Source of the DNA: Acidobacteriota bacterium
GTDB lineage: Bacteria; Acidobacteriota; Vicinamibacteria; Vicinamibacterales; UBA2999
Direction of reading: 5' to 3'
Length of the DNA stretch: 64,000 nucleotides
Assembly (NCBI GenBank): GCA_030697165.1
Contig: JAUYQQ010000022.1
Coordinates: 1-64,000 of the forward strand
Shown here: one piece after another, positions 56,153 through 64,000 of the stretch
Layout of the letters: every line of letters starts with the position of its first letter
How positions within the stretch are numbered: the first letter of the stretch is position 1
Notes under the pieces: model-generated
What the model saw: only the letters and a program-made list of their open reading frames with translations
The model's database searches: none
What the model was told of the DNA's origin: nothing
Made by a program: the position numbers and the translations under genes

Positions 56153-57493
56153 GCCGCCGGCCTTGGCCTCGGTGTCCACGTCCTTTTCCCACTCCAGCAG
56201 TTGCTGACGCAGGCGCCGGACCACGGCCGGTTGTTGCTGGGACAGGTCGTCGTGTTCACCGAGATCCTTGCGCACGTTGAACAGCAGGTACCGGGACGTG
56301 CCGTCGATCAGCAGCTTCATGTCGCCGTTTCGCACCGCGCGCTGATCGAGTCCGCCGGTTTGGACACGCCAGAACAGGCTGCGTTCGACCACGGGCGTGC
56401 GGCCTTCGAGAATGGGAAACAGGTTGATGCCATCGAGCCTGGCCTCGGCCGGCACCGGTGACCCCGTGGCCGCGAGAATCGACGCGCTCAGGTCCATGGT
56501 GATGCCCACCTGCGGCGTCACGCGGCCGGCGGGCACGCGGCCGGGCCAGCGGATCAGTGTCGGCACGCGAATGCCGCCCTCCCACAGCGTGAACTTGCGA
56601 TGCGTCAGCGGCGCGTTGCGCGACAGCCACTCGCCGCCGTTGTCGTTGGTGAAGATCACGATGGTATTGCGGCTCAGCCCAAGCTGGTCGAGCGCCGCCA
56701 GGATCTCGCCCACGCCGCGGTCAACTCGCTCGACCATCTTCACGTAGTCGGCGCGTGTGTCCGGCTTCTCGTCATACGGCATCACGTGCCGCGAGTTGTC
56801 GATCGCGACCGACGGAAGGTCGGGAACTTGATACGGCCAGTGGGGCGCGGTGTACGCCACCTCGAGGAAGAACGGCTGCGCGGCGCGGTCAGCGATGAAC
56901 TTCAGGGAGCGCTCGGTGATGAGGTCGGTCATGTAGCCGGCCACCTTCACGGGCGCTTCGTTCTCGTACAGGTCGGGATGGCCATCGCTGTCGGTGTGCT
57001 GGTAGTAGTCGCCGTAACCGGCCTTCAACCCGAAGAAATAGCCGAAGCCATGGGCGCCGGGGCTGAATTCCGGCTTGTAGCCGAGGTGCCACTTCCCGAC
57101 GAGCCCCGTGGCGTAGCCGTGGTTGGCCAGCAGCCGGGGCAATGAATGCGCGGTGGCCGGCAACCCAAACTCGCCGTCAACCCGCGGGATGCTGAGCGGA
57201 CGTTCCATGGCGAACCGTTGTTGATACCGCCCGCTGATCAACCCGGCACGGGTCGGCGTGCAGGTCGAGGCATTGGCATAGAAGTCGGTGAAGCGCGTGC
57301 CGGTCTTGGCGAGGCTGTCGATGTTCGGCGTCCTGATATCAGGCGCCCCGTAGCTCCCAAAATCCCCATACCCCGCATCGTCGGTAATGATCAGGACGAC
57401 GCTCGGTCGATCGTGACGGGCGGCCGGGGCCTGCGCGAACAGCGCAGCCGTAGAGAGCGTGACCAAGACAAGGAGCGGGATCAGCGGCTTCAT
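56141..57493 (-). CDS. exported sulfatase (formylglycine-dependent)
   Basis: This 450-aa protein has a signal peptide (LIPLLVLVTLSTAALFA) and a sulfatase domain: VVLIITDDAGYGDFGSYG (metal Asp pair), the modification motif Cys78-TPTR, VGKWHLGY and IVIFTNDNGGEW. Cys78 must become formylglycine, but the window's SUMF1-fold protein lacks the catalytic cysteines. The gene converges on the GH3 gene with a 12-bp overlap; the pair may act on sulfated glycans. Confidence 0.94.
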   Translation of the reverse strand: MKPLIPLLVLVTLSTAALFAQAPAARHDRPSVVLIITDDAGYGDFGSYGAPDIRTPNIDSLAKTGTRFTDFYANASTCTPTRAGLISGRYQQRFAMERPLSIPRVDGEFGLPATAHSLPRLLANHGYATGLVGKWHLGYKPEFSPGAHGFGYFFGLKAGYGDYYQHTDSDGHPDLYENEAPVKVAGYMTDLITERSLKFIADRAAQPFFLEVAYTAPHWPYQVPDLPSVAIDNSRHVMPYDEKPDTRADYVKMVERVDRGVGEILAALDQLGLSRNTIVIFTNDNGGEWLSRNAPLTHRKFTLWEGGIRVPTLIRWPGRVPAGRVTPQVGITMDLSASILAATGSPVPAEARLDGINLFPILEGRTPVVERSLFWRVQTGGLDQRAVRNGDMKLLIDGTSRYLLFNVRKDLGEHDDLSQQQPAVVRRLRQQLLEWEKDVDTEAKAGGSAR

Positions 57494-57783
57494 GGCTGAC
57501 GCGCATCCTATACGAGAACGACGAAGTGCGTTGTGGTCTTGGGTCCTTCGACTCGTTCAGCCTTCGAGAGCCTCAGGCTTCACTCGCTCATGGTGCGCCC
57601 AGCATGATTCGAACACGCTAGCGCGGAGCCGAAGGCGAGGCGCGGCTTGAACTAGACTCGGCTTCGTGCAATCAGAGCTTGGCCTGCCAGCCGAAGCTCG
57701 AACCGTCAGGAAGGTCCACCGCCGCGGCGGCTGTATTCCGCGCCGCTATGGTGGACAACCTTCGCGTGACCGAGAGCGAAGGT
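57494..57783. other. no gene; junction region with tRNA-end fragment
   Basis: This gap separates the sulfatase gene from the integrated element. It contains a 25-bp copy of a tRNA 3' end (57591-57615) and about 170 bp that I cannot identify. Short open frames here look non-coding. The region probably records earlier insertion and excision at the tRNA site. Confidence 0.6.
57591..57615 (-). repeat. partial tRNA 3' end (T-arm and acceptor), first copy
   Basis: On the minus strand this reads as a T-loop and CATGC, then TGGGCGC-A-CCA, identical over 25 bp to the copy at 57784-57808. The upstream sequence (GCGTG) still pairs with the T-stem, but no D-arm or anticodon arm is present. It is likely an old attachment-site remnant. 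Confidence 0.65.
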
Positions 57784-57832
57784 TGGTGCGCCCAGCATGA
57801 TTCGAACATGCGACCTCCTGGTTCGTAGCCAC
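57784..57832 (-). other. tRNA-Arg(ACG) 3' half, element attachment site
   Basis: On the minus strand this gives an anticodon loop CTACGAA, 3' stem CCAGG, variable AGGTC, T-arm GCATG-TTCGAAT-CATGC, acceptor TGGGCGC, A and CCA. The 5' half (GCGCCCA acceptor and D-arm) is missing, and the integrase gene lies in its place. A 12-bp direct repeat GGCTACGAACCA at the anticodon loop (57819-57830) recurs in the integrase 3' end (57847-57858), marking the likely crossover core. Confidence 0.75.
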
Positions 57833-57834
57833 TC

Positions 57835-59208
57835 CTACATGATGGTTGGTTCGTAGCCTTCTGCGGTTTTGCTGGCCTTTTCGTCCAGCCGCGTGGCCGC
57901 TGGTGGCGTCCCATACCCCTGTGATCCTGCATCCGTTGCAAGCCCGTTGCAAGCGTCCCGGCGCTCCTCGAACCGTCGCATGTGGTCGTGTTCGCTGGAC
58001 GACGAGCCTGCGAGGTAGACGCTGGTCTGGCTAACGTTCGAGTGGCCGAGCCACCGCTGGATAGTCGCGAGCGGCACGCCAGCATCCATCCATCGGCTCC
58101 CGGCTTCGCGCCGGAGATCGTGAAAGTGCAGGTCGATCGTCCGGAGCGCGGCGCGAGAATCCGCGTCGAGGTTTGCGCCTTTCGCATACGTGGGCTCGTG
58201 ACCATGCGCCTTCAGGACGGCCGTATACCACGCTCGCCGCGGGCTCTGCACCTGCTCGCCGACCGCGTTCCCGAAGACGAACTTGTCAGACGCCAACGGC
58301 TTGCCCGCCGGGTCTAGGCGGCGAAGTTCGAGGATGCTCCGGAGGCGCGTCGAGATTGGAATGCGCCGGTCGCGCTTCGTCTTCGTCTTCGACTTCGGTA
58401 GGAAGAGTTCAGCACGCGGCGCCCAAGAGACCTGCGTGTTGTCATTTTCATCAACACGCATGCCCTCAACCTGCACCCACTGCAACGAAAGGATCTCGCC
58501 GAGGCGCATGCCGGTCTCCAGCGCGGCCTCGACGCATGCGCGCAGGTGCAGACCGCAGGCCGCGAGCAGCCGCTTCTCCTCGCCATCCCTGAGGCGTCTC
58601 GTGCGCGGCGCTTCGTCCTCGAACTTGACGACGGTCTCGGTGCCGCGCTTGAACGGACTGGCCGCGACGTAGCCGACGCGCACCGCGAAGTTGAAGACAC
58701 TCCGCAACGTCTCTAGGTAACGATTGATGGCGACCGGCCCGCTGCCGCCCGCGGCGCGGACTTCGCGGAACCGCTCTATCGTGTCGGTCACGATGTCCGA
58801 CACGCGCCACTCGCCGAGCGGCGCGCTGCCCTCCGTCGGGCGGCGCACGGTGGTCTTGCAAATCGCGTCGAGCTGGTAGCGATGCGCCGCCTGATTCGCG
58901 GCGCACTTCACCTGCACGTGCCGCTCGTAGTAGACGTCCGCCAACTGCTGCATCGTCATCGCCTGCAGTGGCATCGGCTGTCCGAACGTCCCGGCCCGAA
59001 TCTGCTTCCGCAGATCGGCAGCGAGATCCTCCGCTTCCGTCTTGCTGTCGATGTGGCGGTTGAAGTGCTTGTCGAGCGAGAAGCGGTAGCCCTGCCCGCC
59101 TCTCGGTTGAAAGTTGAAGTGCCAAGCGTGCTGGCACTTCGCCCACGCTCGCCGTGGGCAGTCGCAATGCTTGCGCAGCCCCTTGTTCTGGTGTCGTTTC
59201 GGTTTCAT
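57835..59208 (-). CDS. int: tyrosine recombinase/integrase
   Basis: This 457-aa integrase has a catalytic set Arg235 (ETGMRLGEIL), His363/Arg366 (HDLRREAGSRW), His389 (LGHSNVSQTS) and Tyr398. The N-terminus carries a Cys/His cluster (KHCDCPRRAWAKCQHAWHF), perhaps a small zinc module, before the SAM-like core-binding domain (about 85-190). The gene's last codons contain the 12-bp repeat of the tRNA anticodon loop. Its ATG overlaps the upstream stop (ATGA). Confidence 0.94.
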   Translation of the reverse strand: MKPKRHQNKGLRKHCDCPRRAWAKCQHAWHFNFQPRGGQGYRFSLDKHFNRHIDSKTEAEDLAADLRKQIRAGTFGQPMPLQAMTMQQLADVYYERHVQVKCAANQAAHRYQLDAICKTTVRRPTEGSAPLGEWRVSDIVTDTIERFREVRAAGGSGPVAINRYLETLRSVFNFAVRVGYVAASPFKRGTETVVKFEDEAPRTRRLRDGEEKRLLAACGLHLRACVEAALETGMRLGEILSLQWVQVEGMRVDENDNTQVSWAPRAELFLPKSKTKTKRDRRIPISTRLRSILELRRLDPAGKPLASDKFVFGNAVGEQVQSPRRAWYTAVLKAHGHEPTYAKGANLDADSRAALRTIDLHFHDLRREAGSRWMDAGVPLATIQRWLGHSNVSQTSVYLAGSSSSEHDHMRRFEERRDACNGLATDAGSQGYGTPPAATRLDEKASKTAEGYEPTIM

Positions 59209-59426
59209 GCTCCTCCTCCTGCTGCTACGTGTTTGTTAACCGGCGGCGTTGGGTAGAGGTAGACGACCATGCCGTCAGCGAGCCTCGCGATCGCGAACGT
59301 CGCCTGCTCCTGCGGCACCGGCGTCTGGTCGTCGATGGACCGCATGAAGACGATGGTCGCCTTCTGCCCGTCCATCGTCGTCTCGACGACGCCGACCGGC
59401 CCTGCTCCCGCTCGTTCGCTACTCAC
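59205..59426 (-). CDS. small hypothetical protein of the integrated element
   Basis: This 73-aa protein is of unknown function. It has a beta-rich middle (ATIVFMRSIDDQTP, FAIARLADGMVVYLYP). It overlaps both neighbours (4 bp with int, 8 bp with the 152-aa gene), which supports translation. No motif was recognised. Confidence 0.55.
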   Translation of the reverse strand: MSSERAGAGPVGVVETTMDGQKATIVFMRSIDDQTPVPQEQATFAIARLADGMVVYLYPTPPVNKHVAAGGGA

Positions 59427-59877
59427 GTTGACGGCGCCTGCCGAGGATGTTCACGTTCACGGTCGGCTCCGTATGCGTGATGGACGTCCACTGACCTGAC
59501 GGCGATGGGCCGACATAGAGGCCGTCGATGAAGAGCGGCGCCGAGGACATCGGCTCTGCCTGCCGTCGTCGAGGACGAACGCTCTCAGCCCTGAGGCCTT
59601 GCACCTGCTGCGGCGGTCGAGGCACGTAGGACGTCGGCCCCATCTGCAGGCGGGCCATCTCTGCCTTCGTGAAGACCGGCACCGGAACGAGCATCCACTC
59701 AGGGATGTGCGGCTTCCTGACCTCGACGTCTCTGACCTCCTTGACGATCGCTCCTCGCTGGCCGTCGATGACGTTCGTGTAGACCGTCGACCGCTTCATC
59801 GTCTGCGCGCCAGCGAGTCCGGCAGTCGCGACGACGAACGCGAGCCCCGCGCCTATGTTGGTCGGAAACGTATTCAT
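59419..59877 (-). CDS. hypothetical, possibly exported protein of the integrated element
   Basis: This 152-aa protein has a hydrophobic N-terminus (TNIGAGLAFVVATAGLAGAQ) that could be a signal peptide, then a basic, Pro/Arg-rich mature part with no known domain. A C-terminal beta segment includes FIDGLYVGPSPSGQW. It is the first gene after a 271-bp gap and probably has its own promoter. Confidence 0.55.
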   Translation of the reverse strand: MNTFPTNIGAGLAFVVATAGLAGAQTMKRSTVYTNVIDGQRGAIVKEVRDVEVRKPHIPEWMLVPVPVFTKAEMARLQMGPTSYVPRPPQQVQGLRAESVRPRRRQAEPMSSAPLFIDGLYVGPSPSGQWTSITHTEPTVNVNILGRRRQRE

Positions 59878-59943
59878 GACGTGGTCCTCCTGCTGCTGCT
59901 CTTGCGCGTCGGTGAAGTCCGCTTCGACGGCGACTCTTTACTC

Positions 59944-59971
59944 TTTACATCGGCCCGGAAAGTATGTCCAA
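59944..59971 (-). promoter_or_regulatory. possible promoter of the small genes and integrase
   Basis: On the minus strand TTGGAC (59971-59966), a 16-nt spacer and TGTAAA (59949-59944) lie upstream of the 152-aa gene start at 59877. The gap is AT-richer than its surroundings. This is pattern-based only. Confidence 0.35.
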
Positions 59972-60148
59972 TACGGGGTTACTCAAGCAGCGCGAGGCCC
60001 CGGCGCCCAAGGGTGCAAGTGCCCTAGAACGCCGAGGCGCAACAACGCCCGCCCATCCAACCGACGCTCATCACCAAGGATGGGGGCGCGCCAATTGGTT
60101 GCCGCCGTGGGCGGCGGCGGAGGAGCATGGCCCCCATCCATCCCGCAG

Positions 60149-60748
60149 TCAGCTGACGGTCGTTGATATCTTCACGTCGGCGGCTGGCAGCGCCGCATTG
60201 ATGCTCGCCCGCACCCTCGTCGTAGCCGACGAACCGATAGGACTTGCCGTGCGGCACCGCGAATCCCACGCGTCCAGTTCCGTCTGCAGCCGTGCGACAT
60301 GCGGCGCGAGATCGGCTTCCGCCTGCGCGAGCATCTCGTCGCACATGCGCAGCGGCGGCAGTCGGTCGACGCCGAGTTCCTTGCACATGGCTTTCACCGC
60401 GCCCGGCAGTTCGTAGTCGGTGCCTTCGCCGCGTAAGTAGCACGCGCCGCCCCTCCAGTGGTCCCGTTCGCGCTCCGGTGCCGTCTCCGAGCGGCGCTCC
60501 ATCACGTCGATGGCCCCGATGCTGCGGGCGCGTTCGCTGCGCAGCCTATCGATGCGCGCCGTGCCCTTCGCCGCGGTCGTCCACTCGCGGTTGATGGTGC
60601 CGATGCGGTCGCAGAGCACGCGCCACTCCTCGGCCAGCTGCTGGCGCACCTTCGGGCGCGGCTCCATGCCGATGTCCGGCCACGCGGACTTCACCTCCGT
60701 CATCTCTCCGACGATCCGCTCGACGCGGGCGCGCAGTTCGTCCATCAC
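60149..60748 (-). CDS. hypothetical protein, helical, of the integrated element
   Basis: This 199-aa protein is highly charged and helical (ELRARVERIVGEMTEVKSAW, then RQQLAEEWRVLCDRIGTI). It may be coiled coil. Its C-terminal part (after about residue 165) includes a 37-bp stretch identical to part of the terminase gene (62164-62200) but read in another frame, so the tail may be a recombined sequence. It overlaps the 122-aa gene by 4 bp. Confidence 0.55.
   Translation of the reverse strand: MMDELRARVERIVGEMTEVKSAWPDIGMEPRPKVRQQLAEEWRVLCDRIGTINREWTTAAKGTARIDRLRSERARSIGAIDVMERRSETAPERERDHWRGGACYLRGEGTDYELPGAVKAMCKELGVDRLPPLRMCDEMLAQAEADLAPHVARLQTELDAWDSRCRTASPIGSSATTRVRASINAALPAADVKISTTVS
60216..60252. 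repeat. 37-bp direct repeat, copy in the 199-aa gene
   Basis: This is identical to 62164-62200, where it encodes the terminase segment GKSYRFVGYDE that contains Walker B. The two copies are 1,948 bp apart in the same orientation. Flanking bases differ on both sides. Confidence 0.9.
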
Positions 60749-61113
60749 CGCACCTCCGCCGCACGCCGCTGCAGCGCGAGATCCCAGGGCTTGGGCACGC
60801 CGGGAACGTCGGCGCCGTGCCAGGTCACTGCCGAGTCGCGCCGCGCCAGCGCGAGGTCATAGCTGCCCGGCTGCGTCGCGACGACGTGCGCCTCGGCGAG
60901 GCGGAGCGCCATCGGCGACGACGGGTGCAGGCCATACTCCTCCGCGACGGCCGCGACGACCTGCTCCGCGGTCATGCCCTCCTGCCGCTGAGCGGCGTGC
61001 GCCATACGGACGCTGCGCGGCGCGTCCAACCGTGCGATCTGCTCAGAACGCAGCCAGCGGCTGTACGTCGCGGCGTCCATCGAAACGATTGCTTCCATCT
61101 CGGCCCTTGTCAT
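60745..61113 (-). CDS. hypothetical protein of the integrated element
   Basis: This 122-aa protein has an EMEAIVSMDAATYSRWLRSEQ helix and an EQVVAAVAEEYGLHP segment. No domain is recognised. It lies 9 bp after the terminase gene in the same transcription direction. Confidence 0.55.
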   Translation of the reverse strand: MTRAEMEAIVSMDAATYSRWLRSEQIARLDAPRSVRMAHAAQRQEGMTAEQVVAAVAEEYGLHPSSPMALRLAEAHVVATQPGSYDLALARRDSAVTWHGADVPGVPKPWDLALQRRAAEVR

Positions 61114-61122
61114 GTTTCCTCC

Positions 61123-62619
61123 TCAGTGAAAAGAGATCGGTGTTGTTTCGTCTTCGTAGATGAGCCGCGGCGGCGTGTCTCGGGTACCTGCGACGCAGCC
61201 GATCACCCGTCGCTCGCGCTGCTCCCGCGTCGCTCGCGCCCCGCCCCACACGCCCGCGACGACGAGCCGCTTCGACTCCGAGAGCGCGACATCGACCACC
61301 CCGGCCGCTGCGTTCGCGAGGTCGTCATGCTCGCCGCTCTGGTGGTCGATCTTCCCGCCGCGCCAGACGAGCCCGAGCAACTGCTGCTCGACGACCGGTG
61401 CGTCGGGCAGGATCACCTGATGCGAATTAAGCCGCGGTTCCAGCGATTCGTACAGCTCGCTCTTGGTCTTCCCGGAGACGTGGTAGGTAATCCCCATCCG
61501 CTCGAAGTCGGCCTTGAACGTCTCGCCCGCATACGAGTCACCAGTGACCGCGGACACGCCGTAGTCAGTCAGCACGGCGACGAACCTGCCGACCGCGAGC
61601 CGCGGATCGAACGGTGGCCGCTGACCCTGATCGACGATCCGATCCACCACGGCGCGCCCGTCGCGATCCCTGTGCGCAATGCCAAGCGACGCATCATCAC
61701 GACTGCCGCCGCTCATGTCGACGAACGCGACGTACTGCGTGTCCGCCTCTCGCAGTCGCACTTGGACGCCGCGATCGATCGCGTCCATGACGGACTCCGC
61801 CGAGAACGCCGAGCCTTCCGGCAGGCCCGGCAGATTCAGATGCAACCGCCGGTACTTGTGCGACGGCAAGCGGCGTTGCTGCTGCGCGAGATACCCGGCA
61901 TCGGCCCACGCCGCCATCGAGGGATTGGCCCGCCGCTCCGGCGCGAGGTCCGCGAAGTCCGGGTCCGTCGTGAAGTCCGCGGCATACCACGAGAACAGCA
62001 TCCGCGGGTCAGCGCCCGCCTTCGCCTGCGTGAACAGGTCGAACAGCGGCACCCCCGGCCGGTGAAACAACGATGCGTAGGACGTGATCCATTGCTGCGC
62101 GTCCCGTCGGTTCGGATCCGGCTGCATCGCTTCGAGGACGTCCCACGTCCGGTAGCCGTGGATCTCGTCGTAGCCGACGAACCGATAGGACTTGCCGTGC
62201 TGCCCGACCACGTCGCCGGCCGGCAGCACTTCGAGGAACCCGCGCCCGTCCTTCCGCTCGATGCTGTTCGCCTTGACCTTCAGCCATTGACCGAGGACGT
62301 CCGGGTTGGCTTTGACCATCTTCTTCGCGAGCGACAGATCGTCTCGGGCTTGGTCGCCGTCGTTCGCGAGGATGTAGCACTCCGAGTCGTGGCCCGCGGG
62401 CGAGTCGCCGACGAGCGCGAACAACGACGCATGGACCAGGTCGGACGTCTTGTCGTTCTTCTTCGAGCGGCCGAAGAGACCGAGGTTGCGGAGAAACACG
62501 CCATCGTCGCCCACGGCGAAGAACTCCTCGAACAACCGAAGGCGATACGGCTGGATCCGCGGCAGGAGCGGCGCGCCGTCGAGCCATACGAGCCGGGCGA
62601 GGAAGTCCTCAATCCGCAT
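61123..62619 (-). CDS. phage-type terminase large subunit
   Basis: This 498-aa protein has a terminase ATPase domain with a Walker A-like GRSKKNDKTSD (residues about 50-60) and Walker B VGYDEIHGY. The C-terminal nuclease domain has acidic residues in FVDMSGGSRDD, GDSYAG and HDDLANAAAG. It would translocate and cut DNA into a capsid. No portal, capsid or protease gene adjoins it in the window. It overlaps the upstream gene by 11 bp. Confidence 0.9.
   Translation of the reverse strand: MRIEDFLARLVWLDGAPLLPRIQPYRLRLFEEFFAVGDDGVFLRNLGLFGRSKKNDKTSDLVHASLFALVGDSPAGHDSECYILANDGDQARDDLSLAKKMVKANPDVLGQWLKVKANSIERKDGRGFLEVLPAGDVVGQHGKSYRFVGYDEIHGYRTWDVLEAMQPDPNRRDAQQWITSYASLFHRPGVPLFDLFTQAKAGADPRMLFSWYAADFTTDPDFADLAPERRANPSMAAWADAGYLAQQQRRLPSHKYRRLHLNLPGLPEGSAFSAESVMDAIDRGVQVRLREADTQYVAFVDMSGGSRDDASLGIAHRDRDGRAVVDRIVDQGQRPPFDPRLAVGRFVAVLTDYGVSAVTGDSYAGETFKADFERMGITYHVSGKTKSELYESLEPRLNSHQVILPDAPVVEQQLLGLVWRGGKIDHQSGEHDDLANAAAGVVDVALSESKRLVVAGVWGGARATREQRERRVIGCVAGTRDTPPRLIYEDETTPISFH
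62164..62200. repeat. 37-bp direct repeat, copy in the terminase Walker B region
   Basis: This is the partner of 60216-60252. Here it is in the functional reading frame of the terminase. Confidence 0.9.
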
Positions 62620-63298
62620 CGGACCTCCCGCGCACCGGCTGCGCCATGAGCGCCTCGGTCAACGAGGTCACCGGCCGAGAGACGCGGGCGAGCCCGACCA
62701 TCTGGCGAAGGCGTTGCACCCGGTCGAGCACCTGTAGGTAGGTCATCGTCGCGGCCCTCGTGCGGCCCTTGCCGGTCAACGGGCCGCTCTCCAGCAGCCG
62801 GTCGAACAGGAACTCGCCCACCAGCTCCAGACGCAGGAGGTCTCGAATCGCGTCCCGATGAACACGCGACAGGTTCGGCGCACCGCCGAGGTCTGCCTCG
62901 ATCTCGCTCTGACGGTCAGTCAAGGCCGCGAGGGCATCGGCCTGCGAGGGCAGCTCCCCGCGCTGAAGCAGCGTCGAGCTACGGCCATGCCTGAGAGCCG
63001 GGCCGGGACACCCGGCGACCGCCCGGCCGCCCGGATGCACCTTGCCGCAGGAGCGGCAGGCCACGCCCCGTGGCTCAGGCGCGACGATCGTCTCGTCGGA
63101 TGGAGCCGAGTCAAGGTGTGCGACATCGCACGGCGTAGGCTGGCTAGGCTGCGAGGGTATAAGCCCAGAGCGCGGGAGTTCCTGAGACGGCGCCGACGGT
63201 TGCAAAGGTGGTTGCAAGATCACTCCCGAATCCTCGGAATTACTAGACAAATTGCGAGAGACCTGTTGCCTGCGTGGCAAAGGGTCAGGGACGCGCAC
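62609..63298 (-). CDS. hypothetical protein with zinc-type motif
   Basis: This 229-aa protein has a Ser/Pro/Gln-rich N-terminus (1-75), a Cys motif (CRSCGKVHPGGRAVAGC, about 81-97) and a helical C-terminus (HRDAIRDLLRLELVGEFLF, TYLQVLDRVQRLRQM). Its place directly before the large terminase suggests a small-terminase-like or DNA-binding role; this is inference from position only. Confidence 0.6.
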   Translation of the reverse strand: MRVPDPLPRRQQVSRNLSSNSEDSGVILQPPLQPSAPSQELPRSGLIPSQPSQPTPCDVAHLDSAPSDETIVAPEPRGVACRSCGKVHPGGRAVAGCPGPALRHGRSSTLLQRGELPSQADALAALTDRQSEIEADLGGAPNLSRVHRDAIRDLLRLELVGEFLFDRLLESGPLTGKGRTRAATMTYLQVLDRVQRLRQMVGLARVSRPVTSLTEALMAQPVRGRSDAD

Positions 63299-63326
63299 GG
63301 GTCAGCCGTTCTGATGATTCGAGTAG

Positions 63327-64000
63327 TCACTGGACGCCGACCCTTGCCAGCGGTCGGAAGACGGCTTCGACGTCACGAAAGACCTTTGAGCGCTGTCGGG
63401 CGCAGGCCGCAGGATCGTCCTCGCAGGAGTCGCGGCTGCACACAGGGCAAAGACCCTCCGATTCTGGTTCCCCGGGAACCGCGGGAACTGAGGGAACTTG
63501 GGAACCTGAATCCGTCCTTGAAACGTTGGATTTTTCTTCAAAGAGAAGAAGAGAGGATTCAGGTTCCCGACTTATAGAGGGAACCTGGGAACCAGAACCG
63601 GAATCGCCCGACAAGGCGAAGCGATGCGGATCGACCTTCGAGCCGGCGCCCGAACGGATGATGGTTCCCGAGGCGACGGCTCGACGGAGGGCTTCGAGCT
63701 TGATTTGGCGTCGGGCTTCGACGGTGTCGAGGAGGTCAGCGCGCAACTGGGAACCTGCTTTCAAGGACTCGATGAACGCGCGGGCGACGCTCTGAACGTC
63801 CGCGTCGTGGCGGGACGGGCCGGCTTCGACGCGGCCGTCGTCGGCGAGCGTGAGCACGGTCTCGGGCAAGTCGGGGCCGATGCGTTGGACCGACGACAGC
63901 ACCCGATACCGCTCGGTGCGCGAGAGGATGAAGACGTTGTCGACGCTGCCGGTGAGCGCCGTTGAGCCGAGCACGCTGTCGAGTCCGGCTCGTTCCGATT
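63327..64000 (-). CDS. RepA/KaiC-like (AAA_25) ATPase, partial
   Basis: The C-terminal 224 codons are visible and the frame stays open past the window edge (SERAGLDSVLGSTALTGSVD at the start). GSTALTGSVDNVFILSR is the family's arginine-finger-side segment in hexameric RepA-type helicase ATPases. Walker motifs would lie outside the window. The C-terminal extension has a Ser/Glu-rich linker and a cysteine cluster (CPVCSRDSCEDDPAAC). It may drive element replication. Confidence 0.72.
   Translation of the reverse strand, partial: SERAGLDSVLGSTALTGSVDNVFILSRTERYRVLSSVQRIGPDLPETVLTLADDGRVEAGPSRHDADVQSVARAFIESLKAGSQLRADLLDTVEARRQIKLEALRRAVASGTIIRSGAGSKVDPHRFALSGDSGSGSQVPSISREPESSLLLFEEKSNVSRTDSGSQVPSVPAVPGEPESEGLCPVCSRDSCEDDPAACARQRSKVFRDVEAVFRPLARVGVQ

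Noticed and set aside
57784-57860. Complete tRNA gene
   Set aside because: Only the anticodon loop, T-arm and acceptor 3' strand are present; no D-arm or 5' acceptor strand (GCGCCCA) is found.
57672-58205. Minus-strand frame through the integrase end and the tRNA remnant
   Set aside because: It crosses the tRNA remnant and overlaps the integrase in another frame; the translation is Ser/Arg-rich with no family.
60024-60443. Open frame containing HGKSYRFVGYDE as a second terminase fragment
   Set aside because: Similarity is limited to the 37-bp duplication; the flanking translation does not match the terminase.

Overview
This is a high-GC bacterial chromosome segment with tightly packed, often 1-4 nt overlapping genes, frequent GTG/TTG starts and many short intergenic repeat families. 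The gene set includes the futalosine route to menaquinone (MqnE plus UbiE/MenG), a hybrid ISC/SUF iron-sulfur operon, a TonB receptor with an N-terminal CarboxypepD_reg-like domain, an M28 peptidase, a sulfatase, an amidohydrolase and a PilT-like ATPase. Together with the repeat style this suggests an Acidobacteriota member, perhaps of the Vicinamibacteria type. That placement is inference from gene style, since no rRNA or other decisive marker is present.

Left part (1-13.2 kb): a probable IS21-type insertion-sequence end is followed by an iron region. A soluble DtxR-family regulator is divergent from an operon holding a membrane-anchored DtxR-FeoA fusion, a FeoB split into separate GTPase and permease genes, and ubiE. 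A palindromic operator overlaps the promoter between them. Next come a PilT-like ATPase with a repeat linker, a CaiB/BaiF CoA transferase, an aminotransferase/homoserine dehydrogenase pair, a SUMF1-fold protein and a SIMPL-domain protein.

Sulfur and Fe-S region (13.2-23.4 kb): a 36-codon mini-ORF, a JAMM protease and a MoaD-ThiF-rhodanese fusion precede a ten-gene operon: iscR, iscS, a degenerate iscU-like gene, iscA, sufB, sufC, sufD, sufS, sufU and a sufT-like gene. A promoter with a 25-bp IscR-type palindrome precedes iscR.

Middle (23.4-42 kb): exported proteins, a multicopper oxidase/amidohydrolase pair, an FMN reductase, a folate-related operon (folB, a pteridine-reductase-like SDR, a PLD-like protein and a CYTH protein), a frameshifted M28 peptidase, an NHL-repeat protein, a putative copper (OprC-like) TonB receptor, a LecA-like lectin-domain protein, Tex and a PpiC-type lipoprotein.

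B12, cofactor and envelope region (42-57.5 kb): a cobalamin riboswitch controls btuD-btuC-btuF plus a DUF71 protein, and a second BtuF-like protein lies nearby. MqnE, NadA, a superoxide dismutase, an outer-membrane barrel, MoeA/MoaB, a GH3 glycosidase and a sulfatase follow.

Right end (57.5-64 kb): an integrated element begins beside a displaced 3' half of a tRNA-Arg(ACG) gene. Its genes all lie on the minus strand: a tyrosine integrase, small unknown genes, a phage-type large terminase, a zinc-motif protein and a RepA/KaiC-like ATPase cut by the window edge. No capsid or tail gene is visible, so it could be a prophage end or a satellite-like island.

The most distinctive feature of the window is how often short repeat families have entered genes. 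They form the signal peptides of two exported proteins, C-terminal tails of Tex, MqnE and the JAMM protein, and internal segments of an NHL protein and a barrel protein. One palindromic repeat sits inside another.
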